Origin: Axinella damicornis
Lineage: Eukaryota; Porifera; Demospongiae; Axinellida; Axinellidae
Direction: 5' to 3'
Assembly: GCA_963931865.1 (NCBI GenBank)
Contig: OZ007517.1
Location: forward strand, 8,544,676 to 8,608,675
Length of the DNA stretch: 64,000 nucleotides
Shown: positions 1 through 12,455 of the stretch, one piece after another
Layout of the letters: every line of letters begins with the position of its first letter
Position numbering within the stretch: position 1 is the first letter of the stretch
Translations under genes and position numbers: made by a program
The notes under the pieces: model-generated
What the model was told of the DNA's origin: nothing
Database searches by the model: none
What the model saw: only the letters and a program-made list of their open reading frames with translations

Positions 1-23
1 ATTATCTCCCGTCCATAATCTAG

Positions 24-1559
24 GGCTACAATCGTGAGAAGGCCTACATTGCTGCTCAAGGTACATCAATGGCGCAACTAGTCATCGTTAGCACACAGAG
101 TTACTTGCTGCTGAATACCCTTTCTGACAGGTCCCATGCCGAACACCACTGCTGATTTCTGGCGGATGATCTGGGAGAAGCGGCTGCCAAACATTGTCAT
201 ACTCACTAAATGCATAGAGGCTGGCAGGGTTAGTGCATTATACGTATATAGCTCATGTTCATGCATGCAGGTATGGACCTTCCACATAGCTACATGCATA
301 TGTGTGTAACATCCTCACAGGAAGTGTAGGCTAGGCTGTCTATAGTGAGACTCCCCTCCTTACAGCCCAGCACCTGTATCGGACAACCTCTAAAGTTTAG
401 CCATTCCAACCCCACAGAGGATAAATATTCCATTCCCTAAATTGTACTGACTGACACAGACAAACAGACCAATTACTAAAACCTGCTTGCGCAACAGTAT
501 AATGAGACTGAAAGGTTCCAACTGTCCCTGTAAGTCTTTCTCTCTTTGGCATTCAGTACAACAAATATTTGTACGTTTCTAAGTGGTTTGTACAGCTGTC
601 ACAACTGTAATTGACCAAATGTGCCCTCTCTGACCTCAAACAGCAGTTGTTATAAGCTGGGTATCTAGCCTCATCCCCAGGCCTCAGCCAAGATTTTTCT
701 CCATGGCTGGGAGATAAAATCTGGGCGGAGGCCTGGGACCAAGGCTACTGGATATCCACCTTGCCCTCAGCTTTATGTCATCCTTGCGAAATTGGTCGAA
801 GGTGTAGTGCAAGGTATAGATATCCTATACTCATGATTCAGAAGCTAGTGCAGGGTGAGGGCTACCTCAACAGCTCTTGGACTGAAGGGAGGCACTTCGT
901 GTAATAAATGGCGTTGTCTCATAATCATGACACAATGTACGTGCTTGCTAGCTGCTTACAACTCAGACGGTTACGGATGATTCACAAACTTCAATCCCCA
1001 TGCAGCACAAGTGTGAACAGTACTGGGGAGACAACATTGGCGATGACTTTGAGACCTCAGACAAGAAGTTGACTATCACCACTACTTCTGTGATGCCTCT
1101 TGCTGATTTTGACGTTCGCACATTCACTGTTAAAAGTGTGAGTGGTTACACATAATTATTATACTACCTACAATATAGCTTCAGACCCTGCAAGAACACT
1201 TTTAAATTTATACAGAATGAAAATCCTGATGCTGAGCCTCTGAATGTGACACAATACCACTTCACATCCTGGCCGGATCACGGCGTTCCCAAGTTTGCCA
1301 CTTCCCTCATCGCCTTCATCCGTCGAGTACAGAGGGGACACAACAAGGACGATGGCTATCCTTTACTGGTACACTGCAGTGCGGGTGTGGGCAGGACAGG
1401 CACCTTCATCCTGCTGGATAGCATGCTGGAGAGGATGAAGGTGGAGGACACGGTCAACGTGTACGAGTTCCTGCACAACATGAGGGCCAGGCGTGTTCTG
1501 ATGGTGCAAACACTTGTAAGCTGTGTCGGGTGGCACAATCTACCAGACTAAATTAATAC

Positions 1560-1594
<35 letters not shown>

Positions 1595-2937
1595 GGGGGG
1601 GGGGGGGGGGGGGGGGGGGCATCTTAGCCAATTTCGTCCCCATGTCCTAGGTCGACCTTATATAGTAATCATGGAGTCCAAGCGTGCCAAATGTTTCTGT
1701 CCCCCGCCATCTTCTGTAGAACAACAGCAACGACTCCTCAACCAGATAGCATATTGTCGCTAGTGTGATACTGATGTGCTTCGTCGGCAAAGTACGGAGC
1801 AGTCAGTCTGCATCGTTCGGCGTAGCATAAGGGGTGCTACATTCTGTGGTGACACTACTTTGAGGGCCTATGGTAGTCCTGTAGCTATTCTTACTGTACA
1901 TCGAGGGGCAACCGCACTCCTGGTAGCCGTTGCAACGCCGCGGTTGCCTCGCCGTAGCGAAGCTAATTATTGCAATTCGTTCCAATTAACGCCCATGCCA
2001 CGTGGCTCAGTCGATCGCGAGCAATGGCGACTAAAAGGAAGACAAGACAGCACTCACAACTTAGCCAGCACGGTGAGTTTTGGCATGTAAGCGTCAGTGA
2101 ACGACAGCGATCACGGCTGTGTGGTCAGAATCTTCGTGTGCCTTTCCTAAGAACGGTACTGCCACCGGAAGTCGGAGAGAGCGCTCGAGCAATGGCGGCC
2201 ACGGCGAGACAAAAGCGCTTGTATCTCCACCACCAAGGTGAGTTTCAGCACAAAAATTGTACGCTTGGGTCACTGAACGATAGCGATCACGATGGTGTAG
2301 GCAGATTCTTTGTAGGCCATTCGCAAGTAGTCAAACATTAATTATTTAGTTTAGATTACATTACGCGGCACAATTTTCTCTATACCAGGAGTGTAATAGT
2401 GTACATATGTACACAAAAGTGTATGTTTTCTTAATGTCATTAACATGCGGTAAGCTTGCTGATGATATGCTCCTTCTATTTCTACAATTAAGCTACAGAT
2501 ATTTAACCCATCAAGGGTCATCTATATACATACAGAAGCACTTGTCAATTATTGTGTTGTATCAGTTTCAATACAGTCCCCCAGTACGTGGCACTCTTGC
2601 AGTAACGAAATACTTGTTCTGCTATAAATGACGAGGGAGTATCCCACCATTATGCCAGGATGCCGGATTTATTACTGTGCTCACCTTCTTGGTGGATAGT
2701 GGCAGCTATCCCACTCTCCAGCCATGCTACTCAAGTCACAAACCAGGTGTCCATCAAACTACCCGTACCTTTTACGATTTGTTTTAGGCCCAGTATGTGT
2801 TCATCCATGACGCCCTCAATGAGCTCATCACTTGTGGGGAGACTGACATCCATGCTGCTGGGTTGAGGGTCAAGGTGAACCACTTGAAGAAGATCATCCC
2901 TGGAAGTGGCATTACCGGGTTTGCCAGGCAGTTTCAG
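24..2937 (+). CDS. Gene 1 phosphatase domain D1 (exon block)
   Basis: Five exons. The first (37 nt) encodes [12 protein letters not shown], the next the FWRMIWE segment. The 300-nt exon 1216-1515 carries both the WPD loop and the P-loop [10 protein letters not shown] and ends at the VQT Q-loop. Exon 2788-2937 is the helical D1-D2 linker beginning [13 protein letters not shown]. The single large catalytic exon differs from gene 2, where an intron interrupts the codon after the catalytic Cys. Confidence 0.92.
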
Positions 2938-5095
2938 GTAGATAATTATTGTCTCTCTTGTGTCTTTGCATCAGAATATACGTATGGTTTGAATTCATTG
3001 AGTTTCTTTGTGTTGAGAGATGTTGTGATTTGCTATAAACTTAATTTTGCTTCTGCAGCTTTTGGACCAGGTGAGCAGGAAGCCGGAGGAGGAAGACTTC
3101 AGTGATGCCCAAGAGTATTACAACAAAGCCAAGAACCGCTATCCAGACAGGCTACCATGTATGCTTCTCTAGAGGGAAACGTCAATCACTTTTTTTGGTG
3201 CTGAATCTGATTGGTTCCGTGTTTACATTCTGTAGACAACATGTCTCGTGCACGCCTGAGGCCAACTGGAGAAGATGGTTCTGAATATATCAATGCCAGC
3301 TTTGTGGATGTGAGTTCAGCACAACTTCAGCAGTCTTATACATACCAGGAGCTTATGAGCGGCGGAACCGCGAAGGAGCGTGTAACTCTGGTTCCGTCCA
3401 AATCCTAATTACTTACGTATTTCCGTTTTGGAAACGAAGAAGGCGTCTCCAAACGGTGAGGGGTCCCGGGATCTTCAAATCTACCATGTTTTTGCAGCAA
3501 ATCGCTTTCACTGTCACCCGTTCACTTGGCCATTTCACTGCGGCAAGGTCAAAGGCGCTCCGCTGAGTGAGTGTCAAACTTCTCACATCGCTACAACAGA
3601 ACACGTGGGTTTTTATGTCGTCATTATGACGCTAGATTGATGAACAGGTTTCCATATTTGGAAGTTCCGCTAGCTAATAATTTGGATCTGGACGGCACTC
3701 AGGTGTATGCAGTAGTTGCACGCTCCGCCACTCATAAGCTCCTGTACATACGTATACATGTCCCTGTTGACATTTGTTCATCCAGGGCTACAAACGTCGG
3801 AATGCCTACATAGCGGCTCAGGCACCGCTCCAAACTACCGTCAATGACTTCTGGCGGATGATCTGGGAGTTTAAGAGCAAGTCGATTGTGATGGTGTGTA
3901 ATATGGTGGAGGACAACCAGGAGACCTGCTATCCCTACTGGCCCAGCATGGAGGGGGAGACGGTGAAGTACGGGAACATCGTTGTTACGCTGCTGTCAAA
4001 AGCAGCCTACGGTGATTTCAACGTCAGAAAGTTCAACGTACAGGAAGACAAGGTATGCAGTTAATTACAACTCCCTTGAATCAGATACTTTACTAGCGAT
4101 CGTTTGTTGTTTTTATCATAGGGTCAGGGTTCCCAAGTTGAAGGATTTCAGGTGACACAGTTCCACCACACAGAGTGGCCAGAACATGAGAACCTCCCTG
4201 CCTCAGCTGGCCTGATCGATTTGATCGACATACTGATGAAGTCCCAGATGAATACCGGCAACCGAGCTATCACTGTGATGTGCAAGTAAGGGTCCTCTGT
4301 GTTGTACATTAGCTTAGTCTCGGTCCCAGACCCAACCAAACCCAGCGCAGATTGCTTTTAGTTTCTGTGCGTTCATACCAGAAGCAACATACACGCTGAA
4401 TAAAATGTCTGGGAATGAGACTACTGTTAGCTCTGCTGCTGATCTTGGTTATCCTGTTGTACTTTATAAAGGTTGTAAAATATTTTCATGGTTGTCATAA
4501 ACCATGAAAAATTACTACATTTCGCACTGTGCGCACACGAATATCCTAATGAATAGTAATATGGTCAGAATACTTTTACGCGATGCTAGCTGTTTGTTTG
4601 CAAGATGACTGTTCTTAGATACCTGTAACCGTGGGACGTTCTAGTGGGCAAACACGTAACACCATAAGTGTCTGAGAATCATTTTGCTGGGAGAGTGTGC
4701 CTGTCCGTGGCGTTCTTCGGTTCTCTTTCCTACACACACAAGTACTTGCCAACAGTTTCCTGATAAATGTGGTAGCCTCAAACTTATATTATGACGCGGA
4801 ATAAAAATATTTTACAAGACAAAATTTTCCAGATATACCGTAGTTAGAGGTGCCTCATTCACACACAGTGACGGTGTGGGTCGCACTGGAGCCTTCATCT
4901 GCATCCACTCGCAACTGGAACGGCTGAAGACTGAGGGAGTGGTGGACATCTTCCAGTCCGTCAAGTCAATACGCATTCAGCGACCTGGGCTTGTCCCTGA
5001 AGAGGTAATCTGAATGTTAGTTGTGAGCATACAGCTTTGGTGGGTGTGATGTACACCCCTGTGTGAATATCATTAGCAGCCACTTCAGCTTCACC

Positions 5096-5133
<38 letters not shown>

Positions 5134-5689
5134 ATCTAGTGAAGGCAAATGTGGTTTTGGGGGGTCATGGAATCTTAGCAATCTCTAGCTTGATGGTAAA
5201 AGAAATTCTTAGCATTATGTTTAGGAGATACTACCATGAAGGCAACTTGTTATTTACGAAGCAAGCTGACACTCGAAATGTGTCAATACTGCTGCTCCAT
5301 GAAGAGTGGAGTTGAAGCCTGGAATATTAACCAAGTTTGCCCACATCAAGGTTACTGACGTGGTACTGATAGTTAGCAGTGGCCTGTTCTTCAATACTCT
5401 AACATGAAAAATCATGATAGGTAGGAGTAGTCAGAATCTGCCAAAGTTCGTGACTGATCGAGATGCAATATTTTCACCAACGTTTCGACCTGGGTAGGTC
5501 TTCCTCAGGGTGTAAAATCATGAGTCACATGGCACATTGTGCACACGCTAATCACATGATCTCATCAACCAATCACATTTATCGTTCCTTCTCTCTTCCC
5601 ACTAGGAGCAGTTTGTATACTGCCACGAGGTGCTGGCTGATTTTGTTGATAAATTTGATAAGTATGCCAATTTTAAGGACATGATTTGA
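24..5689 (+). CDS. Receptor-type protein tyrosine phosphatase, 3' part (gene 1; 5' end outside window)
   Basis: Dephosphorylates phosphotyrosine in the cytoplasm; the visible part is most of D1 and all of D2. Exons: 24-60, 131-228, 1006-1137, 1216-1515, 2788-2937, 3059-3158, 3236-3309, 3786-4052, 4122-4285, 4869-5004, 5606-5689. All introns are GT-AG and phases match at every junction, giving 513 codons plus TGA. D1 keeps WPDHGVP and [10 protein letters not shown], so it should be active. D2 has WPE in place of WPD and MCNDGVGRTG in place of [10 protein letters not shown]; the catalytic Cys and Arg remain but the preceding His is Met, as expected of a weak or regulatory D2. By homology with gene 3 the missing 5' part should encode the extracellular region, the transmembrane helix and the start of D1. 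No clear AATAAA was seen in the first few hundred bases after the stop. Confidence 0.93.
1561..1619. repeat. (GT)n microsatellite plus 25-nt G run
   Basis: About 16 GT units lead directly into an uninterrupted G run at 1595-1619, about 45 nt downstream of a splice donor in gene 1. Confidence 0.95.
1903..2397 (-). mobile_element. 500-bp repeat family B, copy 1
   Basis: Starts with GGGGCAACCGCACTCCTGG and ends near TACCAGGAGTGTAATA, so the ends share ACTCCTGGTA as an inverted repeat. Three further copies lie at about 12637-13115, 31346-31863 and 49920-50440 in the opposite orientation. The inside has two related sub-blocks around the shared motif AAACTCACC. It sits in an intron of gene 1. Non-autonomous DNA transposon is the best guess; no transposase is encoded. 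Confidence 0.75.
3059..5689 (+). CDS. Gene 1 phosphatase domain D2 (exon block)
   Basis: Six exons beginning [14 protein letters not shown] and [11 protein letters not shown], which keeps the pTyr-loop Tyr. Exon 3786-4052 (267 nt) holds the FWRMIWE core. WPEHENL replaces the WPD loop. The P-loop is split in phase 2 between exons 4122-4285 and 4869-5004 and reads VMC-NDGVGRTG. The last exon gives the C-terminal helix ending KDMI and TGA. This domain is probably a low-activity regulatory partner of D1. Confidence 0.9.
5097..5131. repeat. C homopolymer of about 35 nt
   Basis: Uninterrupted C run in the last-but-one to last exon intron of gene 1. Confidence 0.95.
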
Positions 5690-7140
5690 TTGATATTACA
5701 TATGACTTGCTGGGTTTTTTTCCTTTTGGCTCCTTTTACATTAGTTTGTAACCCAAGTGTTTGTACCTAGGTGTTTTTAATTTAAATCTTACTTGTAACT
5801 AAATTCGTTGGTGCTTCTATGAATATGCACGATGTTTTAATGTCTATAATTATGGATGATATCATTTTGCTGAACCCTGCTTCCTGGGATAAGCCAGGGC
5901 CAAGCCAGGGAGCCAGGGATATACCAAGGATAGATGTGGAACCAGACACTTAGGCCAAAACAATGACTGTCCTGAATGCAGAGGTGTCCTCAATGATCCT
6001 ATAATAATGATCCTTTCAGACCTAGGGGAGCATAAGTTGAGACTTGATTGGTTAATTTCAATTGGCCAGATTTTGCAGTGCACACACGCAGTAATATTAT
6101 TTCATGAGATTATTCCACTATAGGATGCATGGTGAGTAGCAAACACTCATGGTGCACATGTGTGTGTGTCCTAGGTTGAGTTGCACAGATTTCCATTGGC
6201 TATACAGCTTGCTAGATTGCACGTTAGGAAACCATCATTGTGCATGGCACCCATGCAAGGCCGCTTGCGGCCCAATTAGTATGTACCCACCCATGCAGGT
6301 TTGTTCACATGCCAACCCGCATATATAGCACATATGCATGTTTTGGATTTGGAAACCAAGATTATTGCACATTTTGACTTTATACTTTTATATCAAAATT
6401 GGCTAAAATAGCATTCCTCCATAATTATATATGGTAGAAGTAGAAACAGCACTCGATCCTGGTGAGTGACAGCACACCAAGGATACACAGTGCTACACTG
6501 CACGTATAGTGAAGCCAGCATGTGAAAAGATCGAGCAAGTCTTGTCTTGTTTGCTACTAGTATATAGCTAGTACTATATATAGTGCACTAGCTGCCACCA
6601 AGCTAGGGCGCATGCGAGCCGAAGGCGGCTTGATGCACCAGGTAATGAGCCGATCGCAATAGCACAATTCCCAGCTTCATAAAGTTCATATCTAATAATC
6701 CATACCTAGTGCAACATTGTCTGGCTAGATTCACAAGTAGCTAGCATGAAGGTGATCATGGAAGTTAGCGATAGCTAGCTATGTTTGCAGGGTAAGTTCT
6801 TCTATGAACTCCCGGCTAATAGCATACAGCTACAGGGGTGCATGTGAAGTGGGGATCCGGAGTGTGGTGGGTGTGAGAAGCAAATACATGTGAGGTGGAT
6901 GCATGGGAGTGGGGGAGTGGGGATGGGTGGAGCGAATGCATGGGAGTGGGGATGCATGGGTGGGTGGAGCGAATGCATGTGAGGTGGATGCATGGGAGTA
7001 GCGTTTGTATACATGTTCTGTATTATGTTGTGTTTGTACTTGCAATTGTGTACCGTGGTCATGACGTCACTGCATAACAAACGTGTCATGAATGACATCA
7101 CATCCTGAAAAGGTCTCGTTCCAAGACTCTCTGACCGGAC
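5690..7140. other. Spacer between genes 1 and 2
   Basis: No coding exon recognised. From 6837 to 6996 there is an imperfect G-rich minisatellite built from GATGCATGGGAGTGGGG and similar units. The rest looks like ordinary AT-rich non-coding DNA. Confidence 0.5.
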
Positions 7141-7195
7141 TAGTCTCGTTCCCAGACCCTCCTCCGCGTTTCGGGAGGGTCTGGGAACGAGACTA
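7141..7195. mobile_element. Short palindromic MITE (family A), upstream of gene 2
   Basis: TAGTCTCGTTCCCAGACCC and its reverse complement form a near-perfect hairpin with a ~10-nt loop. It ends 59 nt before the gene 2 ATG, so it lies in the promoter or 5' UTR. Confidence 0.8.
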
Positions 7196-7254
7196 TGACC
7201 GGACTGGGATCTTATTCAACATCCGGCTTCAAGTTGAACTGCGAAATGACAAAG

Positions 7255-7336
7255 ATGGCAGGGTCGCCAGTGAAGCTGATCGTTGTTGCGTTGTTGTCTT
7301 TCTCGTGTTGGGGTACACGGCGAGTTGACGCCCAAG
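7255..7336 (+). CDS. Gene 2 exon 1: signal peptide
   Basis: Encodes [19 protein letters not shown] followed by GTRRVDAQ: a basic n-region, a hydrophobic core and a likely cleavage after VDA. Ends in phase 1 at a GT donor, which fits the phase-1 Ig exon at 15462. This is the first exon of a secreted or membrane protein and fixes the gene start. Confidence 0.85.
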
Positions 7337-7560
7337 GTACAAGCGTATGACAACCCATAAATATCATGTTTAGCATCCATATTATAGTTCCGTGAGCTAA
7401 ACAATTATATCTGTGGTTTCGGTGTGTGTATGTGCGTGCACAAGCCTGACGACGTGGATTAGCAGTTGTTTTATAGTGCAAAGCACTGATTTGGTCGTTA
7501 TTGGTGACGCTAGAAGCAGATCTTTTTTTGGTGTGTATGTGTGTGTGTACGTGTGTGTGT

Positions 7561-7609
<49 letters not shown>

Positions 7610-10600
7610 GAGAGAGAGAGAGAGAGTCTGTACTATGAGTATTGCAGCTGTATTAGTTGTGAGATTATGCGATCCTGGAATGGCAGCTTCAGCAACCCAA
7701 GTAGAGGATAGCCAGCGCCAGCTTGTTCTAAGTTGTGACGCTTTGGGTCTCCAACCCAAATCCAGTATAATGCAGAAGTTGCCTGAAGCATATCACATAA
7801 GTATAGCAAAGAGATCTCCATTATCGCAGGTGTCATTAATACCAACCCCCTGCTTGGGTTGATACAATTGATTGCAGTTGCGTTTGAACATAATTTCCGT
7901 ATTGCGTGACTATGTGCGGCAAGAACTTTCTGTGGGTGGAGTTTCACAGAAATGACACAGCCTGGAATACGCAAGAGTCTGGAAGCCCTGCAGGCACTTT
8001 GCACGAGTGTTATATATATTTGCAGAACACAGTTTCCAAGTAGCTACCGTATTGCGCAAGTTTAATGTTTACATAGGACAGCATTTTTGTGCTCCTCACA
8101 TTGTTCTGTTGGGCCACACAAACAAGAGCTGACCCAAGTGGGGAGGGCAAGCATGGCAAGGTGTAGTTTATGTACTTCTCCATACCAATTGCATTATGTG
8201 TCATGCAACTATCAACTTGTGATGTCAGTGTCCTTAATTGGGACTTAGGTGGGCGGCCGGGTGTCAGCACTAAGCTGAGATAACATGGCTACTTCCTGGC
8301 TTGCCTGTGGGTGGGCCATCTCTCTCCTCCTTTGTACAAATGGGATTCGAAACAGTCTTCTGGTCATGTAGTGACTCCATTTCTCGTGGGGGGGGGGGGG
8401 GGGGGGGGTCCATAGACTCGATAGTCACAGCTGTGACCGTTGACATTTGACCTCGCACACGTAGCCACACCTACATTGCACACTGTGACTCGACCTGAGC
8501 CACTTTGACTGTTGACTACACTTTTTGAGTGACTTTGTCTGTTGACTGTGACCAACTGCTGACTGGCAGTGAAGCATTTTCTATGACTATACAGCTGTCC
8601 TTCGCCATGGCACCAAGAGCCTTGACTATTGAAATCTTGTTAAGAAGTGGGTGTGGTTAGAGTCACAAATCTGCACAGGATGGCTGCAAGTCACTTGTGT
8701 GAAGTTAAGAGCTTCGAAACCCACGTGAAGTGGAAATATACGTTTAGGGGATCCATAGGCTTAAACTAGATCTCTGTGCAGTTGTTAGATTGTGTGTGAC
8801 AGTAGTTGTTTGATTGTTAGGCACGCGCATATTCTGCGGCATATGCCTTAGGCATAATAGGCAAAATTTGTCCTATGCCGGCATAATAGGGTTAATTTTG
8901 ATTCATGATGTCATAGTTTGCATGCAATGGCTGCAGATGCAATGGCAAAGTGGTAGTCCTACAAAGCTCCAGTCCCACAAGTCTGCGTCTTTGTCCAAGT
9001 CTGATACAGGTATTGAAAAGACTGTTTCGTTGCTGGACAGGCTGAAGTGTTCTACCGCTTCGGTGTTGAGCAGAACTTGCAAAGTCCATTGCAATCCTCC
9101 TCCAATGCTGGTGAATCAGTGGCGATATAGTATATGCACAGTTAGCCTCGTTCCCACGCAGCCTGGGAACGAGGCTAATGCACAGCAAAATGTCAAGCAT
9201 AATAGGTAGGAACTCTTGGTAGGAAAACAGAGCGTTGTGAGCATCTGAGCATAGCATAGCTAGTAGGTAAATTTAGAAGCAGAATGTGCCTGTGGCTAGT
9301 GATTGTTTGCAGTTGTTGGCACAGAAACTGAAACTGATTAATTATCAGGCAGTTATTCACCCTAGCACATCTCACTATCTTCACTGTGTCACAAATATTT
9401 GCTATGATGTGGCAATGAAGCCCCACATGTTTGTTGTGACTACTGGTACTGCAGGTAACAGCTATGTCGGGGAGCACCTGCCTATGTCCAGGAGCACCTG
9501 CCTATGTCCAGGAGCAGGTGCTTAACATTGCAACGTGTTACAAATCCTGTTACAACATTTACCTATCAGTTACCCATCCTGTTGTACACTTGACCTAATG
9601 TTTGCAGAAAAATGGTTTCCAAGGGTCTGCCCCAGTATTTCATGATCGATATCAGGCTGGTGTGTTCTCAGCAGACACATTCATGGTAAGATTTGCTAAG
9701 GCAATGTATATGTAACAGCATAAAACAACGCAAGGCAGCCCACTTAGTTGTTGTATGGGATGTTCTCTGCATGTGTGCCACAGCAGGTAAAGATTGAATG
9801 ACTGTTTGTACTAGCTACTCTAACGGCCTGTTTACACTAGCGCTCTGGATCGACACAGTTTGAACTGACCTCATAATGTAAGCACGAACTGAAGTACCCT
9901 GATCTGCTCTATATGGGACCTTCAAACTTTAGGCCCGATCTGGAGCACTCCCGCCCCACGTATAAACCTGTTGGTAGGGTGTTCTAGTCTACTGTCAACT
10001 TAATCCTGTTTCCGTACCAGCAAGAACTGCAAAATTCTCGATCGATCGTGAGATGCTATCTTCAACCACAGACTCACACCTGCATGGGGAGCACTCACAC
10101 AATGTGGTGTGTAACATGCCTTCCAGCTCGATCTGCATTAGCCTCGTTCCCAGGCCTTTTGGGAGGGAAAAACGGCCTGGCAACTTCCGCCAGTTCAAAC
10201 TGTTACTTCCGCTGCCAGAGAGTTGGAAGTCCCAATCAGATTTCAGATCACTGTCACATGACAACAGTAAACTGAATTGCGTCATGCATTGAACCGTCGC
10301 AGTCACGCCCATTCATCACAATAGTTGATCGCTCGATCGCGCTGGTGTAGGTGCTCTGCACGATGACTTTTGTTCGTTCGTCTTCTGCTTGCCTTCCATC
10401 GCAGAACCTGCGCAAACAGTTGCGTCCACGAGCAGGAAAGGACCGTTCTCAGCCGGTGAAATATCAGAAGTATCACGTGGACTTAACTGATTGAATGAGG
10501 TATGCAATTTCCGTGACGTTACGTCCGTAAACAGTTTGAACTCGCGGAAGTTGCCAGGCCGTTTCTCCCTCCCAAAACGGCCTGGGAACGAGGCTAGATC

Positions 10601-12404
10601 TGCATGGAACTGGAGCTACTCTGCCCTTCTCTGTCTGTAGTGTAAACTTGCTGTAAGACAAATATGAGGCAGCTGACATAGACGGAGTCTCTATTGTCCC
10701 CACATTAGATATTCATGACCTGGAATGTCCTGTAGTTTATATAGGACACAATTTTCTATCCAATGCACTTGAGTGATCAAAGGGCTCACAACAAGCACAC
10801 CACAGCTCTTTCCACTGTCTACAAGTCCCTTCTTATAGCTAGTCCATGAGGAAAGGGAGCGCTTGGTAGCACAGGCTCATGCCATAGCCAGTAGGAAGCT
10901 AGCCACACGAACACGTCGCTGCCTTCGTACACAGCTCTCATGGAGGAGCGCTGCTCTTCTTTCACAGTCATCTGTGTCATTTCAGCCTTCGCAAAGCATA
11001 GGAAAGAGCCTCAGAGAAACTACTACCACCGGAACTTTTGCACGCCATACTCGTTGTTCGTTGCGGTTCTTCTAGGAATGTAAACGTAGACGTCATTCAA
11101 CGTCATCGTTTCATGGAAGAATACCGAGATATCCTATTTTCCAAGATTTCGGGGGAAATTAAGCGCATGCGCAAACAGTGTATACCAGGCCTTCCCCCCG
11201 CGATTGAAGGCCTGGGTACGAGGCTATTGTGTACATTAATTAACTCTTTGGCCTCAGTCATTAATGTTCACAACTACCGCATTACGTGACCGCACATGTG
11301 AGTGATAGGCGTCATTAGTAACCAATTTGCCACTATAGAGCGATGTTCTCATCGAGTCTGATCTATCATCTGACTAACACAGATATGAATAAAGTACATT
11401 TGTTGTGCTGCCTTTTTCCCAGAACAGGAGGAATCGTGGCTGTCACAAGCGCCACACCTATTCCAGCGCCGTCGGTTTTATCTTGTCACTGTCACTCTTG
11501 TGTAGCTCCCCACAACTCCAGCAAGTGTTGATAATTATCTTCTTTCCACCTGCCCTAACCATAACCCCACCCCCAACTTCCACCCCCAACTTCCGGAGTG
11601 AGAAAAATTTGGTCTGGCTCGATAGACTATGCATACCAAAACTGGAGGTGTAGAATTCCTGGGAAGGAGGCTAGTTTGGCAAGTAGATTCAATGTTTAGA
11701 CTGACATTGTTTACATGTACATTATGTTCATGTATATATACAGCCTACAAATCACAGGTACGTTGATGTAATGTCAATGGCTGAGGGCAAGAGTGTATAA
11801 TAATAAGAAGAGAGTATCGAACTCGCTATAGGCTACATTGAATGTATGCGGAAAGTAACGTGACATCCAGTATGGTGCACATGATCCACACGGACTCGTC
11901 AACTATTGTACTCCCCGATATGGCCGAGTTTACTTGCTGCACGCACGCCTTGATCGTCGAGTCAAAGAGGCTAGCTAGCTGTGGTACGGTAGCCATGGCG
12001 TCTACGCCAGGTAAGATTGTGTTTTTGACATTATCACCATACCGGATGTCACGTTACTTTCCGCATACATTCAACGTTAGCCTATAGCGAGTTCGATACT
12101 CTCTTCTTATTATTATACACTCTTGCTGAGGGGAGTTCTACTAGCCTCGTTCCCAGGTCTTCTCACCCCAGCGTTTGTCGCTTGCAAGCGGCAAACGCTG
12201 GGGTGAGAAGGCCTAGGAACGAGGCTAGAGTTTTACCACAACCTTTAGAATCTATATATCTTGGGAGTGTACCATCGGGTGTGGCTTGTGTGTAGACTAC
12301 ATTGCTGTGCATGACTGCTACACATACGTAGCTGCTTACAGTGGCAGGTCACGTGAAGTGTACCTTACACATAATGTGATTCATGTGAAACCTTACTGCT
12401 TTGC

Positions 12405-12455
<51 letters not shown>

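Larger units (their letters stand above)
1516..2787 (+). other. Gene 1 intron after the D1 catalytic exon
   Basis: Holds a (GT)n tract running into a G run (1561-1619) and a ~495-bp repeat copy (about 1903-2397). The open frames in it belong to the repeat. Nothing else was recognised. Confidence 0.6.

Noticed and set aside
78..299. Minus-strand frames opposite PTP exons (also 1356-1538, 24163-24612, 28470-28835, 31077-31343)
   Set aside because: Shadows of conserved phosphatase or Ig exons on the plus strand.
5441..5530. Retroelement end suggested by AACGTTTCGACCTGGG
   Set aside because: A familiar-looking motif, but there are no flanking repeats, coding remnant or second copy in the window to support a call.
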